DNA of 64,000 nt from VXNE01 sp963664635 (GCA_963664635.1 OY761542.1:1116001-1180000), one strand, 5' to 3'; shown: positions 8,411 to 18,174, numbered from the stretch's first letter. The notes: generated by a model from the letters alone, not told the origin. Made by a program: numbers and translations.

Positions 8411-9283
8411 ATGGGAATGCTGGACGGTAAGGTCGCGCTCGTCACGGGCGCCGGGGGCGGCCTCGGCCGCACGCACGCGCTGCTGCTGGCCGCGGAAGGC
8501 GCGGCGGTGGTGGTCAACGACCTCGGCGGCGCGCGGGACGGGACCGGTGCGGGCAGCGCGATGGCGGACCAGGTGGTCGCCGAGATCCAGGCCGCCGGCG
8601 GCAAGGCCGTGGCCGACTACGGCTCGGTGGCCGACCAGGATCAAGCGCGCGGCATGGTGCAGGCAGCGGTCGACAGCTTCGGCAAGCTCGACATCTGCAT
8701 CTGCAACGCCGGCATCCTCCGGGACAAGTCCTTCAAGAACATGGACAACGAGATGTGGGATGTCGTGGTGGACGTGCACCTGCGCGGCACCTATCTCTCC
8801 GCGAAGGCCGCCTACGACCAGATGCTCGCCCAGGGGCACGGCGGGCGCATCGTCGTCACCAGTTCCACGTCCGGCCTGCTCGGCAACTTCGGGCAGACCA
8901 ACTACGGCGCCGCGAAGGCGGGGATCGCCGGCTTTGCGCGCTGCCTGTATCTCGAAGGCATGCGTTACGGCATCACCGTGAACATCCTGGCGCCCACCGC
9001 CCTGTCGCGACTGACCGACGACATCCTGCCGGAACAGGCGAAGGACCGCTTCCCGCCCGAGAAAGTCTCGCCGTCCGTGGTGTGGCTGTGCACCGACGAG
9101 GCCAAGGACGTCACGGGCCGCACGTGGGTCGTCGGCGGCAACCGCGTCTCCATGCTCAACTGGCAGCTCGAGACGGTGGCCGACAAGGACGAGGCGGGCG
9201 ACCCCTGGGACGTGGAGGAGGTGGGCGAAACCATCCTCTCGACGAAGGACTCCTGGCCGCCCATCAACCCGATGCGGTTCTGA
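8411..9283 (+). CDS. SDR-family (3R)-hydroxyacyl-CoA dehydrogenase-like enzyme
   Basis: This SDR carries TGAGGGLG, an NDLGG adenosine-binding turn, CNAG, a catalytic serine block (TSSTSG) and YGAAK. The NDLGG turn and the inserted segment after it match the dehydrogenase part of peroxisomal multifunctional enzyme 2, so it probably oxidises 3-hydroxyacyl-CoA esters. I place the start at the ATG at 8411 because GGAGGG ends ten bases upstream; an ATG at 8402 is only one base from it. The C-terminal tail of about 50 residues beyond the core fold is longer than in FabG-type proteins. Confidence 0.85.
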   Translation: MGMLDGKVALVTGAGGGLGRTHALLLAAEGAAVVVNDLGGARDGTGAGSAMADQVVAEIQAAGGKAVADYGSVADQDQARGMVQAAVDSFGKLDICICNAGILRDKSFKNMDNEMWDVVVDVHLRGTYLSAKAAYDQMLAQGHGGRIVVTSSTSGLLGNFGQTNYGAAKAGIAGFARCLYLEGMRYGITVNILAPTALSRLTDDILPEQAKDRFPPEKVSPSVVWLCTDEAKDVTGRTWVVGGNRVSMLNWQLETVADKDEAGDPWDVEEVGETILSTKDSWPPINPMRF

Positions 9284-9292
9284 GGCGCATTG

Positions 9293-9324
9293 GCCGCCCG
9301 CGCCCCGCCAGGGGTCCGGGCGGC
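9293..9324 (+). terminator. strong GC hairpin after the SDR gene
   Basis: gccgcccg pairs with cgggcggc, with an inner cccc/gggg stem. It stands ten bases after the SDR stop and 11 bases before the phosphoesterase start. There is no T-run, so intrinsic termination is uncertain. Confidence 0.45.
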
Positions 9325-9335
9325 TACCTGCCCGC

Positions 9336-10103
9336 ATGCCGGCCCGTCCGCTCAAGCTCGTACACACCTCCGACGTCCACCTGGACGGCCGTAGCGTCTC
9401 GGACGACGTCGAGGGCTTCCGCAACAAGGCCGAGCGCGCCTTCTCGGCGGTGATCGATGTCACGATCGAAGAGGACGCAGACCTGCTGTTGATCGCGGGC
9501 GACCTGTTCGACAACAACCGTGTGCCGGACGAGGACTTCGACTTCGTCCGCGACCAGCTTGCCCGCCTCTCCTGCCCGGTCATCGTCCTGCCCGGCAATC
9601 ACGACGTACACGATCACTACTCGATCTGGCGCCGGATCGCGGCGAACGACGTGGGCGGGCACGTCCATCTGCTCCTCGAGACCGAGGGCGCGAGCATCGA
9701 GTTCGACGCGCTCGGGGTCCGGGCCTGGGGCAGGGCCATGGCGGAACACGCACCCGAGAACGAACCGCTGGAAGGCGTGCCCGGGCGCCGGGACGGGGTC
9801 TGGAACATCGGTCTTGCGCACGGGTTGGTGGTGTCCGCGCGCGAGGGCATCGGCTCGTCGCAGATTACCCACGCGGAGATCGGCGCTTCGGGCTTCGACT
9901 ACCTCGCGCTCGGACACGTGCACGTCTGGCAGGACGTGAGCCAGGGGGCCACGACGGCCTGCTATCCGGGATCGCCCGTCGGGAGCTACGCCAGCGCCGC
10001 CGGGGGGCACGTGGCCGTGGCGTCGCTGTCCCCGGAGCGGGGCGTGGAACTCACGCGCCGCAAGGTGGACGATGCACCGGAACGGCGGCGGGGGACCTGG
10101 TAA
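9336..10103 (+). CDS. calcineurin-like metallophosphoesterase, SbcD-like
   Basis: This 255-residue protein carries all the metal-site motifs of the family in order: DVHLDG, GDLFDNN, GNHDVHD, and the later AHG and GHVH. The arrangement is that of the SbcD/Mre11 nuclease domain. However, it lacks the C-terminal capping part of true SbcD and no sbcC lies nearby, so a DNA-end-processing role is not shown. No ribosome-binding site is evident. It is followed closely by the sulfatase gene on the same strand. Confidence 0.8.
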   Translation: MPARPLKLVHTSDVHLDGRSVSDDVEGFRNKAERAFSAVIDVTIEEDADLLLIAGDLFDNNRVPDEDFDFVRDQLARLSCPVIVLPGNHDVHDHYSIWRRIAANDVGGHVHLLLETEGASIEFDALGVRAWGRAMAEHAPENEPLEGVPGRRDGVWNIGLAHGLVVSAREGIGSSQITHAEIGASGFDYLALGHVHVWQDVSQGATTACYPGSPVGSYASAAGGHVAVASLSPERGVELTRRKVDDAPERRRGTW

Positions 10104-10126
10104 CCACCGCCATCGAGGAACTTGTC

Positions 10127-11527
10127 ATGACGCATCCCAACATTCTCTTCATCATGACCGACCAGCAGCGCTGGGACGCGATGAGTTGCGCCGGCGACTG
10201 GGTGCGCACGCCGCACCTCGACCGCATCGCGGCCGAAGGGGTGCGCTTCACCTACTGCGTCACCACCACGCCGATCTGCATCCCGGCGCGCGTGACGCTC
10301 GCGACGGGCCAGTACCCGCACAACACGGGCGTGTGGGACAACATCACCTACCCGATGCCGGAGGATCTCCCGACCTGGATGCGCGCAATCCGGGACCTGG
10401 GCTACCGGACGAGTCTCTTCGGCAAGACGCACCTGCACCCGCACGAGGGCGACCTGCGCGACCGCGAGTACCTCATCAACGCCTACGGCCTGGACGACGT
10501 GGACGAGATCGGCGGTCCGCGCGCGAGCGCCGCCGTCATGAGCCACATGACGCAGAGGTGGCGGGAGAAAGGGTTGCTCGAGAGCTACCGGGCGGATTTC
10601 AAGGAGCGCTTCGCCAACAAGCCCCATGTCGCGCGCCCGTCCGTGCTGCCCCTCGACGAGTATGCCGACGTGTACGTGGGCCAGCGCACGAAGGAGTACC
10701 TGCAGGCCTACGACCGCGACGAGCCGTGGTTCTGCTGGATGAGCTTCGGCGGGCCGCACGAGCCCTGGGACGCGCCCGAGCCCTACGCCAGCATGTACGA
10801 CCCCGAAGCGATGCCGGCGCCGGTGCCGCGCCCCGACGATGACGTCCCGCGCCCCCGGGGCTGGTTGGACACCATGATGGAGCGCCGGACGCCGGTGTTC
10901 GATCCCGGTGACGAGGGGGCGATGCGGGCGAACTACGCCGGCAACGTCACCCTGATCGACGACCAGATCGGCGAGGTGCTCGCCGCGATCGAGGCCCGCG
11001 GGGAGATGGACCGCACGGTGATCGCCTTCACGTCCGACCACGGCGAGATGAACGGCGACTGGCGGCTGATCTACAAGATGAACTTCCTCGACGGCGCCCT
11101 GCGCGTCCCGCTCCTCGTGCGCACGCCGGAGACCGCGGCGAACGGCGGCGGCAAGGTGGTGGACGCCCCGGCCGAGAACTGCGACGTCGGGCCGACGCTG
11201 CTCGAACTGGCGGGGGGCACCGTCGACTACCCGCAGTTCGCGAAGTCCCTCGTCCCGGCCATGACCAACGGCGGAACGCATCGCAGGAACGCCATTTCTG
11301 AGTACCGGGGTGAGCTCATGCTCACGGACGGCAGGTGGAAGGCGGCCGTCAACACCGAGGGACTCGTCTACCTGCTGTTCGACCTCGAGAACGATCCGCG
11401 CGAGACCCGCAACCTGGCGGGGCTTCCGGAGTACGCACACGAGGCCGACGCCGTGCGCCTGCAGATGCTCGAACGCATCTCCGAGACGCAGATCCAGAGC
11501 GGGGTGGAGTGGCGGCCGCCGGTGTAG
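10127..11527 (+). CDS. cytoplasmic type I sulfatase/phosphodiesterase
   Basis: This 466-residue enzyme hydrolyses sulfate or phosphate esters. It has the formylglycine signature C51-I-P-A-R55 within TPICIPARVTLATGQYP, the metal-binding TDQQRWD near the N-terminus, and the FTSDHGEMNGDW block that supplies further metal ligands. The Cys must be oxidised to formylglycine by another enzyme. No signal peptide is present, which suggests a cytoplasmic substrate, unlike the second sulfatase of this window. It overlaps or lies immediately before the alpha/beta hydrolase gene. Confidence 0.9.
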   Translation: MTHPNILFIMTDQQRWDAMSCAGDWVRTPHLDRIAAEGVRFTYCVTTTPICIPARVTLATGQYPHNTGVWDNITYPMPEDLPTWMRAIRDLGYRTSLFGKTHLHPHEGDLRDREYLINAYGLDDVDEIGGPRASAAVMSHMTQRWREKGLLESYRADFKERFANKPHVARPSVLPLDEYADVYVGQRTKEYLQAYDRDEPWFCWMSFGGPHEPWDAPEPYASMYDPEAMPAPVPRPDDDVPRPRGWLDTMMERRTPVFDPGDEGAMRANYAGNVTLIDDQIGEVLAAIEARGEMDRTVIAFTSDHGEMNGDWRLIYKMNFLDGALRVPLLVRTPETAANGGGKVVDAPAENCDVGPTLLELAGGTVDYPQFAKSLVPAMTNGGTHRRNAISEYRGELMLTDGRWKAAVNTEGLVYLLFDLENDPRETRNLAGLPEYAHEADAVRLQMLERISETQIQSGVEWRPPV

Positions 11528-12411
11528 GCGATTCGGTCCCGGCGGGGCGCCCGGTGGTCCTTGAACAGCGCAGCCTGACCTACGCCCGCGTCGACGGCAT
11601 GGAGTTGCGGGCGGAGCTGTACCGCCCGGCGCGCGCCGCCGACCGGCTCGGCAGGGCGCTGGTGATGGTGCACGGCGGCGCCTGGACGGTGAACGATCGG
11701 CTGACGCCCGAGGTCGTATCGGCCGCGTTCGCCCGGCGCGGGATGACCGTCTTTTCCCTCGACTTCCGCGACGGCAGGAACGGCAGGCATCCCTGCGCGG
11801 TGCGGGACATCGCCGCCGGCATCCGCTTCGTCCGGGCGAATGCGGCGCGATTCAAGGTCGACCCGGAGTGCATCGGGCTGATCGGCAGTTCCTCCGGCGG
11901 CCACCTGGTGCTGCTGACGGGGATTCAACCGGACATCCCCGCGCACCGGGGCACGCCGTTCGCCGTCGACGGCGACTTCCGCGACGCGGACGTGTCGGCG
12001 ACCGTGCGTTACGTCATCGCGCTCTGGCCCGTGTCCGACCCGCTGGCCCGGTTCCGTTACGCCGAGGCGTCGGGCCGCGAGGAACTCGTCGCCGCGCACC
12101 TGCGCTACTACCGGGACGAGGAGCACATGGGGGAGGCCAGCGTGCAGCGGACGCTCGCGCAGGGGGAGGCGCAGGGGGAGGCGCAGGCCCTGCCGCCCTT
12201 GCTGGTCGTGCAGCCCGGCGCCGACCGGAACGTGCCGCAGGAGATGACGCTGGACCTCCTGCGGGAGTACCAGCGCGCCGGCGGTGCGCTGCGCTACCTG
12301 TTTTATCCCGGCCTGCCGCACGCGTTCGCGTACCAGGCTTCGCCGGAGACCGACCGGCTGCTCGAGGACGCGTGGCCGTTCGTGGAGGGGCACTGCCGGG
12401 GCGTGGATTGA
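11509..12411 (+). CDS. alpha/beta hydrolase (BD-FAE/esterase-like)
   Basis: This hydrolase has the oxyanion block VMVHGGAW, the nucleophile elbow GSSSGG and a C-terminal catalytic His in GLPHAFAYQ. The HGGxW form is typical of the hormone-sensitive-lipase and BD-FAE families, which act on carboxyl esters. The frame runs open far into the sulfatase gene, so the start is uncertain. I chose the GTG at 11509, which overlaps the sulfatase end by 19 bases; a GTG at 11554 would also serve. A 12-base unit encoding QGEA is tandemly repeated in frame near residue 220. Confidence 0.75.
   Translation: MAAAGVGDSVPAGRPVVLEQRSLTYARVDGMELRAELYRPARAADRLGRALVMVHGGAWTVNDRLTPEVVSAAFARRGMTVFSLDFRDGRNGRHPCAVRDIAAGIRFVRANAARFKVDPECIGLIGSSSGGHLVLLTGIQPDIPAHRGTPFAVDGDFRDADVSATVRYVIALWPVSDPLARFRYAEASGREELVAAHLRYYRDEEHMGEASVQRTLAQGEAQGEAQALPPLLVVQPGADRNVPQEMTLDLLREYQRAGGALRYLFYPGLPHAFAYQASPETDRLLEDAWPFVEGHCRGVD
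12157..12186. repeat. in-frame 12-bp tandem repeat inside the hydrolase gene
   Basis: The unit gcgcagggggag occurs twice and is followed by half a copy. Because 12 is a multiple of three it only inserts residues (AQGEAQGEAQ) and leaves the protein in frame. Confidence 0.85.
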
Positions 12412-12514
12412 TTCGGCGCGGCCCGTCAGCGCGTGTGCGACATTGGCCATTGTCCGGAAATGACGCGTGCGCTAACGTGCCCATGGGCATACTTTCCGCA
12501 AGGACGCGACGCAA

Positions 12515-12712
12515 ATGGACAAGGGCGTACCCGGTCTGCACGATCTGCGGATCGAGGATCTGCGACATTCCCTCGAGGCAAGAATGGCCGTGATTGAACG
12601 CGGCCTCATCGAGTTGAAACAGGATTGGAGGCGCATGGACGGCAGGTTGTGGGCGCTGTTGTTCCTCGCCGTCGGCGGTATCCTGACGCCCATCGCGCTC
12701 AGGGCCGTGTAG
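12515..12712 (+). CDS. 65-aa membrane microprotein with coiled coil
   Basis: This small protein has an amphipathic charged helix (LRIEDLRHSLEARMAVIERG) followed by one transmembrane segment near the C-terminus (LWALLFLAVGGILTPIAL). The layout is that of a coiled-coil microprotein anchored by its C-terminal end, similar in shape to haemolysin XhlA-type phage proteins, but no family is certain. An AAGGA lies ten bases before the ATG. The next gene begins 22 bases downstream, so the two are likely cotranscribed. Confidence 0.6.
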   Translation: MDKGVPGLHDLRIEDLRHSLEARMAVIERGLIELKQDWRRMDGRLWALLFLAVGGILTPIALRAV

Positions 12713-12734
12713 CCTGCGGCCGGGAGAACGGCGA

Positions 12735-13025
12735 ATGCACAAGAGCGAACGGATTTCCCTGGACGACGCCTCGCGGGACCTGCTCGACAGCACGGCCCGA
12801 CTGATCGAGACGATGTATGGCGACCGCTGGTCGAGCGAAGAGATCGCCCACAACCTGACGACCTACGCGTTCATGAGGGGAAGCTACGCCATCGCGACCT
12901 TCGCCAGGGACGAACTTGGCAAGCGCGATGAACTCGACGACGAGCAGAGGGAACTCTGCAACCGGATCATCGGCCGGGCGATGGCAGCGTCGGCCGAGCT
13001 GGCGGAAACGGGTTTCGTGGAGTAG
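12735..13025 (+). CDS. 96-aa helical protein of unknown function
   Basis: I do not recognise this acidic, apparently all-helical soluble protein (SLDDASRDLLDSTARLIETM at the N-terminus). It has no cysteines for metal binding beyond one, no signal peptide and no membrane segment. It sits 22 bases after the membrane microprotein and is followed by a REP-like element, so the pair forms a small isolated transcription unit. A GGGAGAA motif precedes the ATG. Confidence 0.55.
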   Translation: MHKSERISLDDASRDLLDSTARLIETMYGDRWSSEEIAHNLTTYAFMRGSYAIATFARDELGKRDELDDEQRELCNRIIGRAMAASAELAETGFVE

Positions 13026-13123
13026 GGATCGGGTTTGTCCCGGGCCGGCGCGAGCTACGGCCGCGTCCCGGTTTCGCTGCCACGCAACCGCCTGCCGGTC
13101 CGGGCCTTCGCAACCTCAGGGAC

Positions 13124-13144
13124 GGGCGACCGCGAGGGTCGCCC
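13124..13144. repeat. REP-like family 2 palindrome, copy A
   Basis: gggcgacc and ggtcgccc form a perfect 8-bp stem around gcgag. The same palindrome occurs inverted at 18175-18195 and with one mismatch at 36541-36561. It lies in the gap between the 96-aa gene and the enoyl-CoA hydratase gene, with a second shared block (gggacaa/cccga-like) nearer the first of these. Confidence 0.8.
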
Positions 13145-13155
13145 CTGTACCCTTC

Positions 13156-13941
13156 CTACGTCCCCGTGAACCTCGGCGCGCGCTTCTCCCGGAACGCCGC
13201 CAACGACTCCTTGCGGTCGTTCACGGCCCGGCCGGCGTGGGAAATGCCTGCCAGTTCGTAGCGCAGCGCGTCCTCGAGTTCGCACTCCGTGTTGTGCTGC
13301 AGGACGCGTTTGGACATCCGCAGCGCCAGCGGCGGCCAAGCCGTCATCTGCTGCCCGAGTTCGAGCGCCGTGTCGATGAGGTCGTCGTGGTCGACCAGGC
13401 GGTCCAGCAAGCCGAGCCGGTAGGCCTCGTTGGCATCGACCATCCGGCTGGAGTAGATGAGGTCCGCCGCGCGCGAATAGCCGACGATGCGCGGCAGGAA
13501 GAAGCTCATGCCCGTGTCCGGCGACAGGTTGCGCTCCACGAAGACCGTCTTGAAGCGCGTCCTCTCGGAACCCACCCGCACGTCGCAGGCGAGTGCGAGG
13601 CTCATGCCGGCGCCGACCGCGACACCGTTCACCGCGCCGATGACGGGCTTGTCGAGGCCGTACACGGCGAGCGCGAGCCGGCCCACCCAGCCGAGTTCGT
13701 CGAGATGGTCGTTCTGCGTGGGCGGTGGCGGCGTCTCACCCGGGCCTGCGGTCAGGTCGGCGCCGGAGCAGAAGCCGCGGCCCTCGCCGGTGAGGATCAC
13801 CGCGCCCACGCCGTCGTCGCCCTTCGCGTCCGCAAGGGCGTCGAACAACGCGTCCCGGAGACCGGCGCTCAGCGCGTTCAGCTTCTGGGGCTGCGACAGC
13901 GTGATCACCGCCACCTTCCCGGTCTTCGACATGGTCAACAT
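13156..13941 (-). CDS. enoyl-CoA hydratase/isomerase family protein
   Basis: This crotonase-fold enzyme of 261 residues would hydrate or isomerise an enoyl-CoA ester. It shows the oxyanion-hole blocks GRGFCSGADL and NGVAVGAGMSLALACD. The typical catalytic glutamate region is recognisable around VERNLSPDTGMSF. I chose the ATG at 13941 because GGAGGAGGGG stands directly before it. An upstream ATG at 13974 overlaps the stop of the acyl-CoA dehydrogenase gene by ATGA and is the alternative. The two genes are translationally close and should act in one pathway. Confidence 0.88.
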   Translation of the reverse strand: MLTMSKTGKVAVITLSQPQKLNALSAGLRDALFDALADAKGDDGVGAVILTGEGRGFCSGADLTAGPGETPPPPTQNDHLDELGWVGRLALAVYGLDKPVIGAVNGVAVGAGMSLALACDVRVGSERTRFKTVFVERNLSPDTGMSFFLPRIVGYSRAADLIYSSRMVDANEAYRLGLLDRLVDHDDLIDTALELGQQMTAWPPLALRMSKRVLQHNTECELEDALRYELAGISHAGRAVNDRKESLAAFREKRAPRFTGT

Positions 13942-13973
13942 CTGCCCCTCCTCCCGTTCTTCCGCCGTGCCCA

Positions 13974-15188
<1,215 letters not shown>

Positions 15189-15296
15189 GGGTGGATGCCT
15201 CCGGAGGGTTCGAGGGATGGGGTTGCCGCGATTATTGTGGGTTCGCCGGGGCGCCGGCAAGCGAAGAGGACCGCACACGGGCGGCCGGCATGGGCT

Positions 15297-15701
15297 TCAG
15301 GCTACCGTTGGCGCGAGGGCGGCGTCCAGGATTCGACGGTCGCTGGTGAGCAGCGTGGCCCCCAGTACGCGAGCGGTCGCCACGAGGATTCGGTCTGCCG
15401 GGTCGCGGTGAAACGACTCCGGCAGCGCGGCGACATCGGTGGCGATCGCCGGGGAGATGCCCTGTCGGCGTACGAGGGGCGGTGCGACGGCCTTGTCCAG
15501 CCATTCGCGCAGCGGGAGCGCCAGGCGAATGCGGCCCAGGCCGTGCAACATGGCGACTTCCCAGAGGGAGATTTCCGAGACGTGTAACGGTGCTTCGGGC
15601 GTGGCGGCGTCGATGACTCCCCGTTGCCCGGGCGAGAGCCTGCTTCTGTCGTTCAGCCACCATATCAACACGTGGGTGTCGAGCAGTGCCGTGGTCGTCA
15701 C
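15297..15701 (-). CDS. PIN-domain toxin (VapC-like)
   Basis: This 134-residue protein is a PIN-domain RNase of a type II toxin-antitoxin module. The acidic residues of the active site are present in LLDTHVLIWWLND, ISLWEVAML, FHRDPADRILVATA and TSDRRIL. The DTHxLIWW form is typical of PIN toxins paired with Phd-type antitoxins. The GTG start overlaps the antitoxin stop by four bases (GTGA), so I reject the longer upstream frame. Confidence 0.88.
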   Translation of the reverse strand: MTTTALLDTHVLIWWLNDRSRLSPGQRGVIDAATPEAPLHVSEISLWEVAMLHGLGRIRLALPLREWLDKAVAPPLVRRQGISPAIATDVAALPESFHRDPADRILVATARVLGATLLTSDRRILDAALAPTVA

Positions 15702-15934
15702 CGGTTGCTCTCCCACTCGTGTTCGGGGACCACCGGCCCGACGATGTCGCCCAACACGGTGACCGTGCCCTCCAGTTCCAGTTGGGGGTATCGCGCCTGG
15801 GCTTCGGTGGCCGGCCCCAGTTCGGCGACGGGTTTGCCCCGCTTGAGTATGACGACATGCTCGCCGGTCTCCGCCACACGGTCGAGTATCGCCAGGCAAC
15901 GGGCCTTGAAGTCGGAGGCGTTGATGCGTTCCAT
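15698..15934 (-). CDS. Phd/YefM-type antitoxin
   Basis: This 78-residue antitoxin has the Phd-family N-terminus (MERINASDFKARCLAIL) that forms the DNA-binding dimer and the HVVILKRGKPVAEL strand block. The C-terminal part neutralises the PIN toxin encoded immediately downstream. The gene order, antitoxin first, is the usual one, and the module is probably autoregulated through the inverted repeat directly before its start. Confidence 0.87.
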   Translation of the reverse strand: MERINASDFKARCLAILDRVAETGEHVVILKRGKPVAELGPATEAQARYPQLELEGTVTVLGDIVGPVVPEHEWESNR

Positions 15935-15937
15935 AAC

Positions 15938-15960
15938 TGACTAGTATTCAGGACCAGTCA
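15938..15960 (-). promoter_or_regulatory. inverted repeat before the Phd/PIN module, likely operator
   Basis: TGACT and AGTCA flank 13 bases that include a palindromic actagt, starting three bases from the antitoxin ATG. Position and symmetry fit autoregulation by the Phd protein. Confidence 0.5.
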
Positions 15961-15970
15961 CTATGCGTCA

Positions 15971-16013
15971 ATCCCGCAAGAGTCCCGCAAGAGTCCCGCA
16001 AGAGTCCGGCAAG
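15971..16013. repeat. 11-bp direct tandem repeat, about four copies
   Basis: The unit agtcccgcaag is present twice exactly, once with one change (agtccggcaag) and once as a 10-base partial copy. It lies between the Phd/PIN operator and the dehydratase gene. It has no spacers and is not a CRISPR. It may be a slippage-prone tract or an iteron-like binding site. Confidence 0.9.
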
Positions 16014-16080
16014 AATGGTTGCGCCCGTCCGGCCCCGCCCACCATACTCGCCCCTTCCTTCGGAACTGGATCCTCGTCCC

Positions 16081-16923
16081 ATGGCGGAACAGGCAACGGG
16101 CCCCTATGTCGGCAAGGCGTTGAGCGTACGCAAGTTCGTGGTCGACGAAGTCAGTCTCGACGACTTCCACCAGGGGCTGGAGCTATCCCGGGCGATCGGG
16201 GCGCGCGTGCCATCGACGGTCGCGAGCGACATGGAGAACGGCTACTTCGGCGAGATCGCCTACGAGAACCACTTCGGGCACCTGTGGATGCGACAGGAGT
16301 GGGAGTTCCTCGGCGAGCTGACTCCCGGTGGCTCGTACACGGCGAGCGGCCGTATCCGGGACATCTATCAACGGCGCGACCGCTCGGTCGTGCAGTACGA
16401 GGTAGACCTGCAGGACCCTTCCGGCACGCTGCTGGCGCGCAGCCAGCATCACCAGAGCTTCCTGCCGGACGCCGATCCGACCGGCGCGGTGGCGTTCCGG
16501 GACCCCGGCAAGAAGCCGGGCGCGCGGCGTTTCGTCGTCCCGGAAGGGGAGCGGTTCGGCGGGCTCGAGCGCACGATCTCCCTGGAGATGTGCGGCGCGT
16601 TCTTTCATGGGGACGCCAACTACCATACGGACAAGGACGCCTCGCAGGAGTTGGGGTTCACCGATGTCGTCGTCGGAGGCCGCATGACGATGGCGTACGC
16701 CGCCCACATCCTCGAAGAGGCGTTCGGTGCCGCGTGGTGGACGAGCGGACGCATGGATCTCAAGTTCACCAACCCGGTCTGGACCGGAGACACCGTAACG
16801 GCGCACGGGGTCCTGACCGGACCGCTGTACGAGGACGCCTCGCGCTCCGGCGCGTTCGTCTGGCTCTCGAAACAGGACGACACGATCGCGCTGGTGGCCA
16901 CCGCCAGCGTTGCGGCCGGCTAG
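16081..16923 (+). CDS. MaoC-like/hot-dog acyl-CoA hydratase-type protein
   Basis: This 280-residue protein looks like a double hot-dog enzyme. The N-terminal half (YENHFGHLWMRQEWEFLG, GGSYTASGRIRDIYQRRD) and C-terminal half (YHTDKDASQELGFTDVVVGG, then KFTNPVWTGDTVTAHG) each resemble MaoC-type dehydratase domains. These enzymes hydrate or dehydrate acyl-CoA esters. I start it at the ATG at 16081; an open extension of 22 codons has no support. It lies 30 bases before the CaiB-type CoA transferase gene, so the two probably work on one substrate. Confidence 0.72.
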   Translation: MAEQATGPYVGKALSVRKFVVDEVSLDDFHQGLELSRAIGARVPSTVASDMENGYFGEIAYENHFGHLWMRQEWEFLGELTPGGSYTASGRIRDIYQRRDRSVVQYEVDLQDPSGTLLARSQHHQSFLPDADPTGAVAFRDPGKKPGARRFVVPEGERFGGLERTISLEMCGAFFHGDANYHTDKDASQELGFTDVVVGGRMTMAYAAHILEEAFGAAWWTSGRMDLKFTNPVWTGDTVTAHGVLTGPLYEDASRSGAFVWLSKQDDTIALVATASVAAG

Positions 16924-16953
16924 CTAGCGCAGCGCCTGAATCCGCGCCCCGCC

Positions 16954-18174
16954 ATGGACGACGCCAACGCGCCCTACCTGCTGTCCGGCCTGAAGGTCGT
17001 CGACGCCGCCACGGTGATCGCCGCACCGGCGGCCGCCATGATCCTCGCCGATTTCGGCGCCGACGTCGTGAAGGTCGAGCAGCCCGGTTCGGGCGACATG
17101 CTGCGCATGATCTCGGGCATCCGGGCCATGCCGGGCGCGGGCGCCAGCTACCTGTGGCACATGGACGCCCGGAACAAGCGCGGCATCACGCTGAACCTGC
17201 GCACCGAAGCGGGGCTGGAGGTACTGCACCGGCTGGCGGCCGAGTGCGACGTCTTCATCACCAATCACCCCTATCCCGTGCGCGAGAAACTGGGCCTGAC
17301 CTACGACGCGTTGCGCCCAGCCAATCCGACGATGATCTACGCGTCGCTGACGGCCTACGGCGAGCGGGGTCCGGAGCGCGACCGCAAGGCCTTCGACCAG
17401 CTCGCGTACTGGGCGCGCAGCGGCCTCATGGACCTGATGCGCGAGGACGGCACCGTGCCGGCACAGGGGTTGCCGGGGATGGGCGATCACCCGACGGCGC
17501 TGGCGATCTACGCGGGCATCGTCACGGCGCTCCTGCGGCGTGAACGCACCGGCGCGGGCGGCATGGTGGAGACGTCGCTGCTCGCGAACGGGCTCTGGTC
17601 GGCGTCCGCGGTCGCGCAGGGGGTGATGGCCGGCGGGGACATGTCCGGCTTCCGCGAATGGCGGAGCAACCCGCAGTTCCTCGCCCGTCCCTACCGCTGC
17701 AGCGACGGTCGTTGGCTGCAGTTCAACATGGTGCGCACGGAGGAGCTCATGTACATGCTGTTCGCCGGCATGGACGCCATGCACCTGCTCGAGGACGAGC
17801 GCTTCGGCACGTGGGAAGCGGCGAACGAAAACCGCACCGAGTTGAAGGCGGTGATCCAGGACATCATCGGCCAGCGTCCCTCGGACGCGTGGCTGGAGGC
17901 CTTCGAGGCCCTGGAGGTCCCCGTCAACCGGATCGCGCTGGTCGAGGAGTCCCGGACGGATCCACAGGTGCTGGAGAACCGCATGGCGATACCGGTGTCG
18001 GACCCCGCGTTCGAAATGCCCCTGGTCGTGACCCACCCGATCCGGGTGTCCGGCGTGCCGCACGTCGAACCCCGGCCGGCCCCGGAACTCGGCGAGCACT
18101 CCGAAGAGATCCTCCGGGAACTCGGCTACGACGCGGACGCCATCGCGGCCATGCGCGGGTCGGGGGCGGTGTAG
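16954..18174 (+). CDS. CaiB/BaiF-type (family III) CoA transferase
   Basis: This 406-residue enzyme moves CoA between carboxylic acids. The N-terminal block GLKVVDAATVIAAPAAAMILADFGADVVKVE is typical, and the catalytic Asp of the family is in place at HMDARNKRGITLNL. Later blocks NGLWSASAV and QFLARPYRCSDGRWLQFN also fit. It follows the MaoC-like gene and its stop codon abuts a REP-like palindrome that may end the transcript. The acyl substrate is unknown. Confidence 0.92.
   Translation: MDDANAPYLLSGLKVVDAATVIAAPAAAMILADFGADVVKVEQPGSGDMLRMISGIRAMPGAGASYLWHMDARNKRGITLNLRTEAGLEVLHRLAAECDVFITNHPYPVREKLGLTYDALRPANPTMIYASLTAYGERGPERDRKAFDQLAYWARSGLMDLMREDGTVPAQGLPGMGDHPTALAIYAGIVTALLRRERTGAGGMVETSLLANGLWSASAVAQGVMAGGDMSGFREWRSNPQFLARPYRCSDGRWLQFNMVRTEELMYMLFAGMDAMHLLEDERFGTWEAANENRTELKAVIQDIIGQRPSDAWLEAFEALEVPVNRIALVEESRTDPQVLENRMAIPVSDPAFEMPLVVTHPIRVSGVPHVEPRPAPELGEHSEEILRELGYDADAIAAMRGSGAV

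Noticed and set aside
9336..10103. Assignment as sbcD
   Set aside because: No capping domain and no sbcC neighbour, so only the family level is supported.
15971..16013. Possible CRISPR array
   Set aside because: The repeats are 11 bp, directly adjoining, with no spacers, and no cas gene is present.
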